Notes: a model not told the origin generated them from the letters alone. A DNA stretch of 64,000 nucleotides from Lytechinus variegatus (GCF_018143015.1 NC_054740.1:54670796-54734795), one strand, 5' to 3'; positions 1 to 12,469 are shown, counted from the stretch's first letter. Made by a program: numbers and translations.

Positions 1-1214
1 AGATAGTCACTAAATGACTCTTTTGGAACCCATTCTATGGGGAAATGTTATTCACCGAATTGTGGTCAGGATTTAGTAAAGAATCTTGATACAAAAATGA
101 AAATACTTATTCTAAATAGAAGTTACAATGTTTTTAAGTTTAGCCATGGATGCATTTTAAGGAAAAAATGTAGAAGTGTCAATTTTCATTCAGGTTTTCA
201 CTGTATTTGCAAAGATAAATGAGAGTCATTTGGTATTTAATACATGCACATATTTTGATATGTATATCTCTACCTCAGGATATAAAAAAATACTATGTAC
301 AGCTATCTCTTACTAGGCCTTCCCGTTTTGGTGGGGAAATTTTCTCTTGTTGGGTACTTTTATGAAATTGAGGGGACCAAATTTTGGATACTATTTTAAT
401 TGGAGAATCTTCCCTCGTAACCTGTAGTGGCAAAATCAAGCACTGGTATTTGACGCTCTGCATACTTGCACCTGTATCAACTTTTGGCTTGGTTTTAAGC
501 TGTAGGAGATATGATAATTTGTTTGACGTTGAAAACCCAAAGTGATATATAGATATATAGATTTTGTTACGCTTTACAAAAGCATGACTGATTATGATGA
601 TGAAAATATTTACACAAAATCCCTTTAGTCCCATTTCCTCTACCAAAAATGCATATTTTGTAGCCTGATTGGAGGAATTGTCTCTAAAATACAACCAGTT
701 GCCTTTAATTTTATTCTCTACAGGTGTTATGACGGTCTCTTTGTAAGATCTTTACATTTATGCTATCTTCATGTATTTTTGCTCGATAAAGTGCAAAATT
801 GAGAAATTCATATGCAGCTCTATTACGTTGGTAATCTACATGTTCATGTAAACCTGTGTTTGTATGAATGCCTTCTGTTTTCCTATTGTCAAATATTTTA
901 TTATGGTGAGATTTTGTAGCAATATGAGTGCTTCCTTTAGTTTCTTCAAAAATATTGTATTGTTGTCTATAAAATGTGAGCAGACAAAATTATGATTTAT
1001 CAAAGAAATGCCTCTGCATGTAATATTCTGTGAGAGTGAAAATATAGAATAACTTGTTAAGTAGACTAGATGTAATAATACTTTTTGCTTATAAAGTGAG
1101 CAATTACAAAATTAGAAGTCTCTCAGCACTCAACAGTAATGCAGCACAATCACCCCAGCTTGAGCCGAGTTTCATAAGCTTTCATAAGCTTGTGTGTTTT
1201 AAGGAATAAATGCC
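1..1214. other. Non-coding AT-rich sequence
   Basis: Short open frames at 37-222 and 694-293 show no domain, splice context or codon bias. It could be intron or 3' UTR of a gene beyond the window; nothing decides it. Confidence 0.4.
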
Positions 1215-1365
1215 TGCATGCCCCATTTACCTTACATGGGTAGAGTGCTGTACAATATGGATCAATTTCTTGCTGAAGAAAATTTACATCTGGAGTATGA
1301 TTTGAACCCACGGCCCTCTCTGATTAAGAGACAAGAGTAAGAACCACTGCACCATGATGCCAGGG
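1215..1365 (-). repeat. tRNA-derived SINE head and partial body
   Basis: The minus strand reads CATGGTGCAGTGGTTCTTAC, then GGGCCGTGGGTTCAAATCATA. These are A- and B-box-like blocks in the same arrangement as the SINE at 48.7 kb. Confidence 0.6.
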
Positions 1366-1550
1366 TCATGTGGTATGATTAAAGCATTAGACTCGTGATT
1401 GTGAGGTTGTCAGTTGAAATCCCTGTTCAGCCATTATCTCCACTTTATCTGTAATGTACAAACTCACCGTAAGAGAGAAATGTAGATAATTTCTTATTTA
1501 ATGATGACATCTGCTAAAAGATACCTAATAAAAATCTTTGATTCTTTTGA
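1366..1550 (+). repeat. tRNA-derived SINE of a second type, head-to-head with the first
   Basis: GCATTAGACTCGTGATTGTG, GTTGAAATCCC and CAGCCATTATCTCCACT match the minus strand of 49385-49520. The 3' part ends in an AATAAAAATC stretch. Confidence 0.55.
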
Positions 1551-1692
1551 TACCAAATTCAAATTTGGTGATAGGTTTTGAGTAGTAAAAAACTGGTCAT
1601 ATGTCAACATTTTCACTCTCAGTTTTTTTTTCTCTTTTTTTACCTGGTCATGCAAATGGGAGGGAGTCCATGCCCCCCCCCCCCCTTCTTAA

Positions 1693-2189
1693 AGGGGAAG
1701 TTCACCCTGACAAAAAGCTTATTGTAAAAATAGCAGATAAAATTATAAAAATATTGCCGAAGGTTTGAGAAAAATCCATCAAAGAATTAAAAAATAATTA
1801 GAATTTTAATTATTTGATTTGTGACATCATATGCGAGAAGCATTCCTACTTAATAGTGAATGGTAAAAATCAATGAAATGGTATTTTCTCATAATATTGA
1901 AAATGGTTTTTACTGTACCTTTTGTATATCATTAGACAAATCATTTCACATCCGATCAAGGAAAAAAAAACACAAATAAGTCATCAGGAACCATTAAAAA
2001 ATTAATTCATTTATTTTCTATTACCTAGCCTATGGGGTAGCTGCTCGTTTATGACATCACAAATCCAAAACTTCACATTCTAATCACTTTCTTAATCTGT
2101 AAAGGATTTTCCTCAAACCTTCACCCACAATTGTTATTATATTTCCTTTTTTTTTTAAAACAAACTTTTCGTCAGGGTGAACTTCCCCT
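1693..2189. mobile_element. TTAA-flanked palindromic MITE (AGGGGAAGTTCACCCTGAC ends)
   Basis: TTAA at 1689-1692 and 2190-2193 flank inverted ends AGGGGAAGTTCACCCTGAC. The arms pair over about 150 bp, with drift. A TTAA target is typical of piggyBac and Kolobok transposons; which one is unknown. Non-coding. Confidence 0.75.
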
Positions 2190-2994
2190 TTAACGTTAGT
2201 ATTAAATGGCGTGTCATTGGTACGTTTGGAGTTTGATTTGTTGGTTTCACTGTAGTATGAAGCAGCAAGGCTTTCTTTCAGCACACCATTCTTTTCCCTT
2301 TCTGTAAATGTTTGTTGGTGATTTTTAGATACTTGTAAATATGAAATTCAAAAGGATGATTATCAATGCTAACGTCTGTCTCTTTTTTAAGATGCAAATA
2401 TTTGTAAAAAATTGCATAAACCTTTTTTTTTCAATTTTGAATTGGAGCCCTGCTGTAAGTCCTTATTTGTAGGTGAATATTGAAAAGACTAAATTAACTC
2501 AGTTATTTCAATATATGTTAATAATACAGTATTAGGATTTGGTAAATCTAAAGGTAATTTACATTCAAAGTTTATTGTAGATTGGAGTTATTGTAGATTG
2601 AGAAATAGATCATATCATTACGCACATGTTGTCTGTAAGATTGATATAAAATCTGATATGGCTGGGTGAATTCTTCCAATGAAATGAAATAAAATGTTGA
2701 TTCCACCACATTGTATGTTATCAAATCAAGGAGACAATCAACAGCATCATTGAATATCCACCTATATTGAAATCAGTCAGCAAGTTTGAAGATGAATACA
2801 GTAAATATATTATAAATGCAGATGTATACTGGTATATATTTAATGATGGGCATTAACAATGGGTATGCTATGATTACAGCAATTTAAAAGGAGGATATAC
2901 CTGTTGGCCTATTAATTCATGTGTGATACACTTATTATTTTCATTAGCTTTTCTCACTCTTCTAACATGGCTTCTTTGTCCTCTGGGAGCATTT

Positions 2995-3115
2995 CATGCA
3001 AGGACTTGTCAGATTTTTATCAGACGGGTCCTGTTTGAGCCTACAGTTACCATAGTAACAGTGCTTGGCCAATCAAGATCAAGGAAAGTGGTCAGATCTG
3101 ACAAATTGTGGGATG
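2995..3115. repeat. Core fragment of the AGGGGAGCG MITE family
   Basis: AAGGACTTGTCAGA, GTTACCATAGTAACAGTGC and GGTCAGATCTGACAAA match the cores at 34.1 and 53.1 kb. The outer ends are missing. Confidence 0.55.
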
Positions 3116-3500
3116 ACAAATGTTAATGAACTACTTCAGGTCATACCTGTGATGACCTTGCTAAATTGGGAGGCGTTTGGAACTGGGGTGAAGTGTTTGA
3201 GCTTCATTTACAGACAACCTGAATCCATCTCTGTTGGCTTACTCATCCTCTTTGTAGTATAAGTGAGGGAAGAAAACACACAGAAAAAAATCTTGTTTCA
3301 TTTTAGGATAAGGATGAATGAAGAGGGGGAGTAATAGTGAGAATTTGTTAATCATTTTGATGAAAAATGTATGAATTTACAAGTTGTGTGTGCTCTTCAT
3401 TGTGTTTTACTCGTACTTGCAATCATAACCCCTCAGATTAAAAAAAGCCATTAGAGATGGTAAAGGGCGCCAACGCTCAACTGACACATTGCTATATTAA

Positions 3501-4094
3501 AGGTCAAGTCCACCTCAGAAAAATGTTGATTTGAATTAATAGAGAAAAATCAGACAAGCACAATGCTGAAAATTTCATCAAAATCGGATGTAAAATAAGA
3601 AAGTTGTGACATTTCAAAGTTTCGCTTATTTTCAACAAAATAGTTATATGAACGAGCCAGTTACATCCAAATGAGAGAGTCGATGATGTCACTCACTAAT
3701 TCTTTTGTTTTTTATTGTTTGAATTATACAATATTTTTTACGAATTTGACGATTAGGACCTCCTTGCCTCAAGCACAAAATGTTAAAATAATGGAATTCC
3801 ACGTGTTCAGGGAGGAATGAAACTTCATTTCACATAACAATGACAAGAAAATAACAATATTTCATATTTCATATAATAAAATACAAAAGAAATAGTGAGT
3901 GAGTGATGTCATCAACTCTCTCATTTGGATGTAACTGGCTCATTCATATAACTATTTTGTTGAAAATAAGCGAAACTTTAAAATGCCATAACTTTCTTAT
4001 TTTACATCCGATTTTGATGAAATTTTCAGTGTTACGCTTGTTGAATTTTTCTCTTTTTATTCAAATCAAGTTTTTGTTGGGGTGGACTTGTCCT
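3501..4094. mobile_element. TTAA-flanked long-armed palindromic MITE, copy 1
   Basis: TTAA at 3497-3500 and 4095-4098. Ends AGGTCAAGTCCACC and GGTGGACTTGTCCT. Arms of about 190 bp pair through CATCAAAATCGGATG and CATCCAAATGAGAGAG. Other copies lie at 19467 and 40567. The mirrored ~75-aa frames in each arm are shadows of the repeat, not genes. Confidence 0.85.
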
Positions 4095-4098
4095 TTAA

Positions 4099-6628
4099 AT
4101 AATGAAGGTTCCTTTCGCTGGTTGCTTTGATCAATATTGTATGCCAAAATTTAAAAACTTAAAATGAAATTGTTAATAAAATAGTTATACTTTGTTGAAA
4201 ATTCAGGAATAAAGTTGGACTTTAAACTTTTGGTTCTTCATATACAAAGGTATTCATGATATTGTTCATAGATTTAAGAATAGTTTTTTGACCCCCCCAC
4301 CCTTTATGAAATTTTTATATTAAGACTGTGAAATCAATCATATATGATGGGAAAGCTTGCAATCATGTATTTATCTTTTTGTATATTCAAACAAGTCTGT
4401 ATCCATAAATAATGCTTGTATGATTTTGCACCAATTATTTGTATATCATGGAATTTTTATATTAAAAAGATAAATTGTATTTGATTGAAAATTGTTACGA
4501 ATGTTTGACAACTGATGGAGATACTGAATGATAATAATTCACATTGATGTGTACATTTGATATAGATAGCTCTAGATAGGCATATTGAAATGGTTGTATA
4601 TCCTAATAATGTCATGCTTCTTCAGAGTGTTGTAAATCTTCAGTGCATTCTCAGCCTTATAGCTGCCTTCCATTTCTTTGATAAGAATAATTCATGGATT
4701 ATTCTGCGAGTTGTGTAGCGAGTGGTAACTCTTCATTCAAAACATTAATTTTAGTAATTGCTGTAGACATCGATTAAGGCTGCACGATATTGCATATCTT
4801 GCTGCTTTGATAGTTATCACCATGTGAAGTACCATGATATGGGGTTCTGATATTTGTCAAATAATACCAGTCAATGATTGCATTCCACATTTTGTTAGCT
4901 GAGACAATACAAACAAAAGACAGCAAAGATGAGGGGGTATTAAATGTTGACAAGGAATGACATTTTTATGACCCTTTTATTGGAGCCGGTATGCTTTTGA
5001 TTGGGGTAATGAATGTGTTCGTTTTATGGCAGTTGAAGGAAGATTTCTAGACTGAAACTATTAAAAGCTCAACTCTATACAACATAGTTTATACAAGCAA
5101 TACATCATGGCCCCAATACCGTGTATTCTTTGAAATCCAATGTCGCAATAGTTGAATATCATTGTTGCATCGTCATATCGTGCAGCCTCCTGTTTAAAAT
5201 GATTTGACTAATTGTTGTTTATTTCCCATTTCTCTCAATTTCATTGAAGTATTATACAGGGTATCTCCAACTGTGTCATTTACTGCTCTACCAACGTGCC
5301 CTGTTAAAGAGCTCTTATTCATGATAAGTACCGTACCAAAATAGTATGTTATAACCAAGTAGAATAGCTGTAAGCCTATGTGAGACTATCAGACAATCAG
5401 CATTGAGTATTGTAATTGACTTTGATCGACCAATGTTATGACCCTTTATATCTATGTCAGATTTAGAATGTGATTAATTTAGCGACAGAGGGGCATTGAT
5501 TATCTTAAATTGAATTGTAAACCTTTATGGTATCATGAGTCCGACTGAAAAACGTGTCATCTTCAACTGCCAAGTTTGGAATCTAATCTATGTTGCTTAA
5601 CCAATACAGCCGAATAGTGTGCTTATGAATTGTCTCGTCGATGGATAGTTACGTAATGTATCATTTGAGAGTGAGGAATGCGACACGATTATGTTATGAC
5701 TATACTTCAAAATTTTCTTACTATTTTGTAGAGACAGTGTGTAGTCCTAAAAAGAAAAGTATATTTAATAAATGTTAACATCTATGATATATCTGAGAGT
5801 GATTTTTGTTTTCTGTCTGTTGTCTGACTGCAGAGTGGTATGATAGAGGAAGGAGCATACTCTTTACCCAACGAGAGAATCGTCAAAACGGGCACAACAT
5901 CGATTACAAAAAAAAAAAATGTGATTGTTCGAGATGGGCGTGGGAGGGGGCTAAAGACAAAGGCTTGTGGAGATACCCCTCCCCCCAAAAAAAAAAAACA
6001 TAAAAGGGAAAGGGAGGAATAGTCCAGATTGGACCTTGTTGTTTGGAAGTGCCCTTTCCTAAAGCTAACATAGAGGGCACATGTCATCCACTCTCTATTC
6101 AGCGCCAATCCACTCGGGGGGGGGGGGGCTTCAGCCCCACCCTACTTGTTCCCAAAACTGAACAAAAATGTAAAAATGACCGTCTGATTGTAAAGTTTTG
6201 CATGATTAGCCCCCTCCCACTTTCAAGACTGTTCGGCAAACTTCATTGAGGGAAATTTAAGAATTATCGAATTAAAAAAAAACACAAATGAAATAGATAC
6301 ATGTACAATAATAGGTTTAAAAATACTATTTAACACAAAATAAAGGTATGGCTTGTATAAAAGATGTGAATAATCAAAGTTTAGTCTACTAAATTCCATG
6401 AAATAAGGTCGATGAGACGCAGAGTTTTTTTACTTCTATTGTTATTATACATGTATTTCCACCTATGAAATATATGACGAGATGTGATATTGCATCCAGT
6501 AATTCAAACACGTGTTAAAAATAAATGGTTCTAGTTCAACACACATTGATTTAATTATTATATTATTTTGGTACATTGACACTTTAAGTATTGTATTGAA
6601 AATCTTGGTGTATATATTTTTTTTTCTC
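4099..6628. other. Non-coding sequence apart from the 4777-5188 MITE
   Basis: AT-rich with homopolymer runs (A9 at 5909, A10 near 5990, G12 at 6116). The overlapping 60-108-codon frames at 5782-6249 change with the runs and lack homology. Nothing else seen. Confidence 0.4.
4777..5188. mobile_element. hAT-like MITE with AGGCTGCACGATAT ends
   Basis: AGGCTGCACGATAT at the left and its exact complement ATATCGTGCAGCCT at the right. The interior is AT-rich and not coding. Flanking 8-mers do not match convincingly, so the hAT label rests on the end sequence only. Confidence 0.6.
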
Positions 6629-6927
6629 ACCTGCATAGCAGAGTGAGACTACAGGCGCCGCTTTTGCGGCCGCGTCAACGCCAAATCTTAACCCAAGGTT
6701 AAATTTTTGAAATGACAGCATAACTTAGAAAGTATATGGACCTAGTTCATGAAACTAGGCCATAAAGTTAATCAGGTTTTACTGAACATCCTGCCTGAGT
6801 TTCATGTCACATGACCAAGGTCAAAGGTCATTTAGGGTCAATGAACTTAGACCATGTTGGGGGAATCAACATCAAAATCTTAATCTAACAGTCCTAAGGT
6901 TAAGGTTTTGAAATGTCATCATTCATA

Positions 6928-6966
<39 letters not shown>
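6629..6966 (+). repeat. Dispersed repeat (CACCTGCATAGCAGAGTGAG) and TA microsatellite
   Basis: A GC-rich head (CTACAGGCGCCGCTTTTGCG) is followed by ATGACCAAGGTCAAAGGTCA and then a (TA)n run at 6925-6966. The phrase AAGGTCAAAGGTCA resembles the 46-kb tandem repeat. Family not identified. Confidence 0.5.
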
Positions 6967-6968
<2 letters not shown>

Positions 6969-7234
6969 TGACGAGTGGATACGCGACCATGAGGTTTCGA
7001 AAAGCACCCCCCCCCAAAAAAAAAAGTATTTTCTCTGTTCTGAAGATGCACCCCTTAAATTGGCGTTTGAAACCCTACCCTTATCAAGTGCTGGAAACAA
7101 AACGGTACCCTTGACAAGACAGTATTCCCTGACCCGATTCCCTGAATCGACCCCCTAAACGAATACAACGATATCTTAATTGTTATGTCACGGACGGCTT
7201 TACCCTTACTTTCATTGGTTTAGTACCGCCCCAC

Positions 7235-8605
7235 CAGTGGCGTAGCTACGGGGGCGCCGGGGGGGCACATGCCCCCCCCTGAGATTAGGTGTGCCCCCCC
7301 CAGGTACCCACCAATTGGCAGAGCAAAAAAAAGGAAGAAAGAAGAAAAGAAAAAAAGGAAAAGAAGAAGAAAGACAGAAGAAGAAAAAAGAAGAGAAAAA
7401 TAAGAGGAGAAAGACGAGTGAATGATATAATAATATGAGGGAAAGACTTGCAAAAAAAATCTTTCATGTTACCACATAAAATTTTTGCTTGCGCTTCGCT
7501 CCAGAATTGCCTGTTCGATGAGATTCATATGTTGCTCAGTAGGCTGATATGGAGCAAGTTTTGAAGTCAAACATATAAAACATATTTTAGCTCGGACATT
7601 GAGTTTTCATTATTTTTTTTTTTCATTTACAAATTTAAATGCTCTGTAAAATGTTCGTGTTATAGTCTACATATCAGCGTCAGCATTTTAAGCTCACGCT
7701 GCGTGGTCACATTGTTTGATTTGCCAAGTTCATATTGGCTTCGTGTATTCCCGCGTGTATTCCATAATGTTCCATTAAACAAATGTATTCAGAATGCCTA
7801 GATTCTAGGTCTATATCTAAAATATGCACGAAAGCATGCATGTTCTTTATCTAAAATGTACTTTAATTATCCAGTTTCACATCAGAATATCAATAATTGT
7901 CTGCTCACGCTTCACGATCGCATTATTAATGATACCCAATTTACTATATCCTATTTATGATTTACAAAATATGAATAGAGTGTCCCGCTTTTAGGTCTAA
8001 AATCTCAAAATTTTCTTCCTCTATCGCTTCGCGCTCGCATCAATAGTTTAGTCACATACCTATCCCATTCATTAATACAAAAAGTGCTAAGAATGACCAT
8101 TTTTAGGTCGAAATGTAAAAAAAAATTGCTCCCGCTTCGCGCTTGCATTATTGAAATATATACCGTCTTCGTGGGTAACTGTAAGCAGTCCTTAACAGGT
8201 CCCTTTTCGATATTGCTAGAACAGTTAATAAAAAATTCTGCTCGCGCTTGGCGTTCGCAGTAACCTTCTAGTTACATATGAATCTTGTTCAGGATCACAC
8301 ATAACATTGCCCAGAATATTAAATTTTCAGGACAAAATACATGAAAGAAAAAAAAATTGCTCGCGCTTCGCGCTCGCACTTTTTATAAGGCTTATGAGAT
8401 TATTTCATGTTTATGTTGTTTTATAAGAATAAAACTAAGAAGTGACTGATCGGGCAAAATATAGGTGAAGATAATTTCGGGCCCCGTGTCCTATTGGCGA
8501 AAGTCGGATCCGCCCTTGTGACACATACACACACACACCGGAAAAAATGGTGCCCCCCCGGAAAGGCAAGGACCCCCCAGGAAAAAAATACTAGCTATGC
8601 CACTG
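7235..8605. mobile_element. 1.37-kb hAT-like non-autonomous element with GCTCGCGCTTCGC motifs
   Basis: Ends CAGTGGCGTAGCTA and TAGCTATGCCACTG are inverted. Flanking 8-mers CGCCCCAC and CACCCTAC match at 6 of 8. Inside, a purine-rich stretch (7320-7430) is followed by about seven spaced motifs like GCTCGCGCTTCGCGCTCGC (near 7489, 7697, 7901, 8022, 8128, 8239, 8358). No transposase. A related interior sits in 21965-23989 with different ends. Confidence 0.75.
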
Positions 8606-8924
8606 CACCCTACACACCTCGCTTAAATCGGACCCTCTATACACGTAGTGTTGGGGGCAAAAAGTACATTTATAAAGTAGGTCTTATTATACCCTCGCAA
8701 AGTGGACCGTAAACACGCAGTTTTTCTAGCGAAATATATACCCTTTTTCATTATTTTAGTGTTATTTTTTACACCGTTATTGCATTACGTACGTTACGTG
8801 CCCTATCTAGAAAAAGAGATCCCTTTTCCGTGTTTTTTCGGGGGGGGGGGGTCATGCATGGTATCCAGTCGTCAATGGAAGTGATCCCCCGGGATATACA
8901 ATAAAATAATGAAAAAAAGTAGCT
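8606..8924. other. Degraded repeat shared with 58.38-58.49 kb
   Basis: TTTTTTACACCGTTATTGCA...ATCCCTTTTCCGTG at 8765-8835 resembles TTTTTTACACCTCTATTACC...TTCCCTTTACATG at 58402-58478. No coding potential. Together with 6975-7230 it may be one older repeat split by the hAT-like element. Confidence 0.35.
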
Positions 8925-10055
8925 GTACGAGGCACCCTCTCAGATGAGCAATCTGTTTCGCTAGGAGTACCGCAAGGGTCCGTCCTTGGGCCGCTCCTTT
9001 TTTTAATGTATATCGATAATTTGGTTCATGCCTTGAAACATTGTAGTATTACCATGTACGCAGACGACACCACATTATACGTTTACAGTACGTCTGCACA
9101 AGATATTCAACATAATCTTCAAACTTTCAAGCTTCAAATTTAATGGAGATGTTATAGAACAATGTACAAAGATTAAATGTCTTGGAGTCATCATTGATCA
9201 ACACCTATCTTGGTCATACCAAGTTGACAATGTATGTAAAAAGGTGTATGCCAGCCTAGGTATGCTAAGTATGCTTCAGTTGACGAAAATACCCCCAAGA
9301 CTCTATACCGTATAGTCCAATCACATCTTGATTATTGCTGTGAAATCTGGGAGTTGTGTTTCAATATGCACACAGATCGTATAAACCTAAAAAAAGAGCT
9401 ATAGATTAATCCTAAAATGTAATTTTTATACCCCCTCTAAAGAAAATTGTTTCGTGAACTCTAATGGCTCCTCTTCAACGATCGCGTTACCTATTTTAAG
9501 TGTATTTTTATGTATAGATGTATCAATGGTCTGTCATCGGAATTCTATCGTAATGTGTTTACTTTTGCAAGTGATTCTCATTGTTTTAATACTAGATATG
9601 CAGCAAAAGATAATTTGATCACCCCAAAAACTCATCCCAAAATGTTTAAACACTCTTTATTTTACTCAGCGATTTTACGTTGGAACAACTTGCCATTTAA
9701 TTTGAAACAGTCAAAATCTTTAAACAGAAACTTAAAGTACATCTTTTTAAATTTTAAGTTTTATTATTGCCTCTTAAATTTGAAATCAACTTTTTCTGTC
9801 TATCTACTTTATTTCATTTATATGTACTGCTTCGTGTGTAATTTTGTTAATTAGTATCATGCTTTTAACGATGCCGTATGTTTGTTACTCTGATTTCTGT
9901 TATGATATGAGTCAACTTATTTAGAATATTTCTGTGTATATTTTGCATGTATATGTTTTTATACTTGTTTTCATCATGTATTCCAGGGCCCCACGGGAGA
10001 CCAGTTTATTGCTGAGTGGACAACCCTGGTTAAATATATTGAAATAAATAGATGA
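8925..10055 (+). mobile_element. 5'-truncated LINE fragment with RT palm (YADD)
   Basis: The frame from about 8969 reads SLGVPQGSVLGPLLFLMYID, with YADD at 9057-9068, then ALKH.. sequence. After a deletion it continues with IKCLGVIIDQHLSW in another frame. The end has the usual CR1-like C-terminus (CINGLSSEFYRN, RWNNLPFNLKQS; 9510-9854). The 3' tail has CCACGGGAGACCAG, then TATTGAAATAAATAGATGAA. Several stops and shifts; a typical dead-on-arrival copy. Confidence 0.8.
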
Positions 10056-10143
10056 ATTAATTAATAAACAAATGAATACAATCACTATTCACCAATAAGT
10101 GAATTCAACCCAAATGCAAACAAGTTTATCATATTGATTCAGG

Positions 10144-10173
10144 ACGACGAGGTCATTGCAATGAACTCGTCGT
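10144..10173. other. 30-bp near-perfect palindrome centred on ATTGCAAT
   Basis: ACGACGAGGTCATTG and CAATGAACTCGTCGT are complementary except at one pair. Located about 60 bp upstream of the CpG-rich candidate first exon. Confidence 0.8.
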
Positions 10174-10229
10174 ACTATTGTTACGTTTCACGGTTCGATT
10201 AATATCAATATTCATAAGAAATAAGTAAT

Positions 10230-10489
10230 AGTCCGGTCACTCGAAACAGCGTAGCAATCCAGATATAGCGTTTACAGCGGTATCCAACTGCAGTATATTA
10301 CTCTCAGTACGTGTGTACACTGTCAATATCCATCGCGGGGGGTATATACATCTTTTGCTTTTGGGCGCGCGCTGGTGGTTCACGGTAATTCTCACGCTGA
10401 CCAAAATGTGTCGTCTGCCGAGATACATCTTTCGATTTACGGAATGATCCAACGCCGTCGGTGGGTGCACGAAGATCGTCTGCGAGGAT
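10230..10489 (+). promoter_or_regulatory. CpG-rich candidate first exon/promoter of PAQR5-like gene 1
   Basis: This stretch has far more CpG than its surroundings and ends in a strong donor, GAGGAT|GTAAGTAT. It lies 1.9 kb upstream of the first coding exon in the right orientation. No TATA box or initiator can be fixed. Assignment to gene 1 is inference. Confidence 0.3.
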
Positions 10490-10795
10490 GTAAGTATATA
10501 TTTTTATCATCTTGTAATATTTGAGATACGGAATTTCCATCAGTGTTTCATTTATGTAGACCTATTACCTATATAATTATCAGCTCTGATAATAGCTTTG
10601 AAAATGATCGCGGTATTTCCTTATTTATATTCATCTTGCGCATGTAGGAGGAGGTTATTGTATATTATCTTATCTCACACCACACACCTGTCATGGTCGG
10701 AAGACACACACACAAATCCTAGCTTGGAGCTTTTGGGAGCATTTGCACATGCATGTTACTCCCCCGCATAATACACTACATGCTATCGCATGCAG

Positions 10796-10940
10796 ATGTG
10801 AATAGATTCGCAGATGAGATAAAAAAAACAAAAACGATTTCATCATTGGATTTTATTCTTTTCGAAGAGGCTAATAAGAACGAATCAGAGACAATTCGAA
10901 GAATTTATCATGCAATACACTCGATGAGAAGGAGATGTAG
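10796..10940 (+). other. Candidate 5' UTR exon of PAQR5-like gene 1
   Basis: The stretch is bounded by CATGCAG upstream and GATGTAG|GTAAGTCAG downstream. The donor is strong but the acceptor tract is poor. It could be an alternative non-coding exon spliced to 12398. Confidence 0.2.
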
Positions 10941-12261
10941 GTAAGTCAGTATATATTACATTGGATTAGAGATAATATTGATAATATTATAGTTACATTG
11001 ATATATAGCGCTTAATTCTTAAATGCTCTTTGGATTATAATCATTCTATGTAATGTTTTCTGCATGGTTTAGGTGACTGACTATATTACTATGCATCATA
11101 CTTTTTTCCCCAGGGGCGCCTGCGGGGGGGGGGGTCATGAGTTTCTTCTCAAGTGAAATGGGCAATACTGTAGATTCGGTGCTCAGACTTTTCTATTTCT
11201 GTAATTGATATTCTTTCTTATTTCCCCCTTTTTATTCATTTCGCCTCTAGTTTTTCACTATGCACTACTAACTTAAAAACAAATAATTAAAAAAATGTGC
11301 CATAATGCTATCCCTAATCGCCGCTGCTTTACCTTTCCTGAAAGCTGTATGGCCTCTACTTTGATGTTCATTACGATTCATCATTTGAATTATTATATCA
11401 ATAGCATTATTGTAATGAACTACCAATGTACGAGTATTGTTGTTGGAGTGTGTGTTTTTGTTTATGAGTGTATCTTGTGGTTTTTGCAATGATACTTCAG
11501 ATTTTTTTTATTTTCGCAATGCTTGCGCATTCATGCATGTATTTTGTTGTTAATTTCGCTATTTTCCCCCCTAGTTATTCTTTCTTATTGGCCTCTAGCA
11601 CAACTGGCTTTAAACGGCTGCCGATAGCATTTTCCTCCCAATAAGTACGGGAAATGAGTAGGCCTTCTGGGCTCGATCACTCTAGTTGACCTTGTCATTT
11701 CCCAGGTCAGATGGACAAATAATTATTGGTGAACTTTTTGTTTATTCACCCATTAATTTTATTAATTTCTTTTACTCTCTTTGCGGGGGATGGCTATCCT
11801 TACGAGCGTTTGGGTTCAGTTCTCTCCCCGCCTCGTATATACAATCAACTTGAAAAAAATAATGATTATGAAAATATAAAGAAATCACGATGTGTTATTC
11901 AAAAATTATTCTATAGAAGGGGGTACAACAGGGGGTGAGGATAACCACCCCTGGTGATCTTAAAATGAAAATATGTCTGTAGAAAATAAAAGGGACAAGA
12001 GGAATAAATACCCAATTAAGTTTGGGTTATAACATTTCTTTCATTTATACATTTTTTCATTATTTAGTCTTGTTTATCAGTCAATTTTGATGAAATCGAC
12101 CCACTATCATGACTTTATTTTCCCCTCATTGAAATTCAGGATCCATCTCTTAAAAAGACCGAAGTAAAAGTCATTTGATTATGAATACTATGTTTCATTA
12201 TTCTTATTAAAGAAAATCTCAATACTCAATTTTCCTAGGGGGTGGGGGCACACTCTATTTT

Positions 12262-12352
12262 AACAGCATTTTTACAATACAAATTTTAATTGTGCCTCTC
12301 AGGGGGGGGGGGGCACGGGCGGGCTTTGCTACCCCACCCCCCCCCCGATCCG
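12262..12352 (-). repeat. Truncated copy of the 37402 MITE
   Basis: Inverted relative to 37402-37490: ACAAATTTTAATTGTGCCTC, a C/G-rich block, then GATCCGCCGGTG. It ends 45 bp before the first coding exon of PAQR5-like gene 1. Confidence 0.65.
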
Positions 12353-12397
12353 CCGGTGTCAATACTAATCTATTGTCATTTTAAATTTTCATTTCAG

Positions 12398-12469
12398 TGC
12401 GCGGGAAAGGTAAAATAACACTGCGCCGAACTGACTTCATCTACCATGAAGACTTTACGACGGAATGAG
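12398..12469 (+). CDS. PAQR5: PAQR5-like gene 1, first coding exon (8 codons)
   Basis: The acceptor is a TTCATTTCAG tract ending at 12397 and the donor is GAG|GTAAGA at 12470. About 48 nt are 5' UTR with an in-frame TAA. ATG at 12446 then encodes MKTLRRNE and the exon ends in phase 0. Joined to the next exon it reads RRNEVPAAYREP, like the (E/Q)VP..F..P..I start of vertebrate mPRs. The exon sits 13.9 kb from the next one and the coding part is only 24 nt, so gene finders may miss it. The parallel exon of gene 2 encodes 11 residues. Confidence 0.78.

Noticed and set aside
3903-4130. Conserved 60-88-aa protein repeated at 3.5-4.1, 19.5-20.2 and 41.0 kb
   Set aside because: The similarity follows the arms of a palindromic MITE at the DNA level and appears on both strands, so it is not a gene family.
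9510-9854. Independent 114-aa gene
   Set aside because: Sequence (CINGLSSEFYRN, RWNNLPFNLKQS) is the C-terminal part of a LINE ORF2 and follows its RT fragment.
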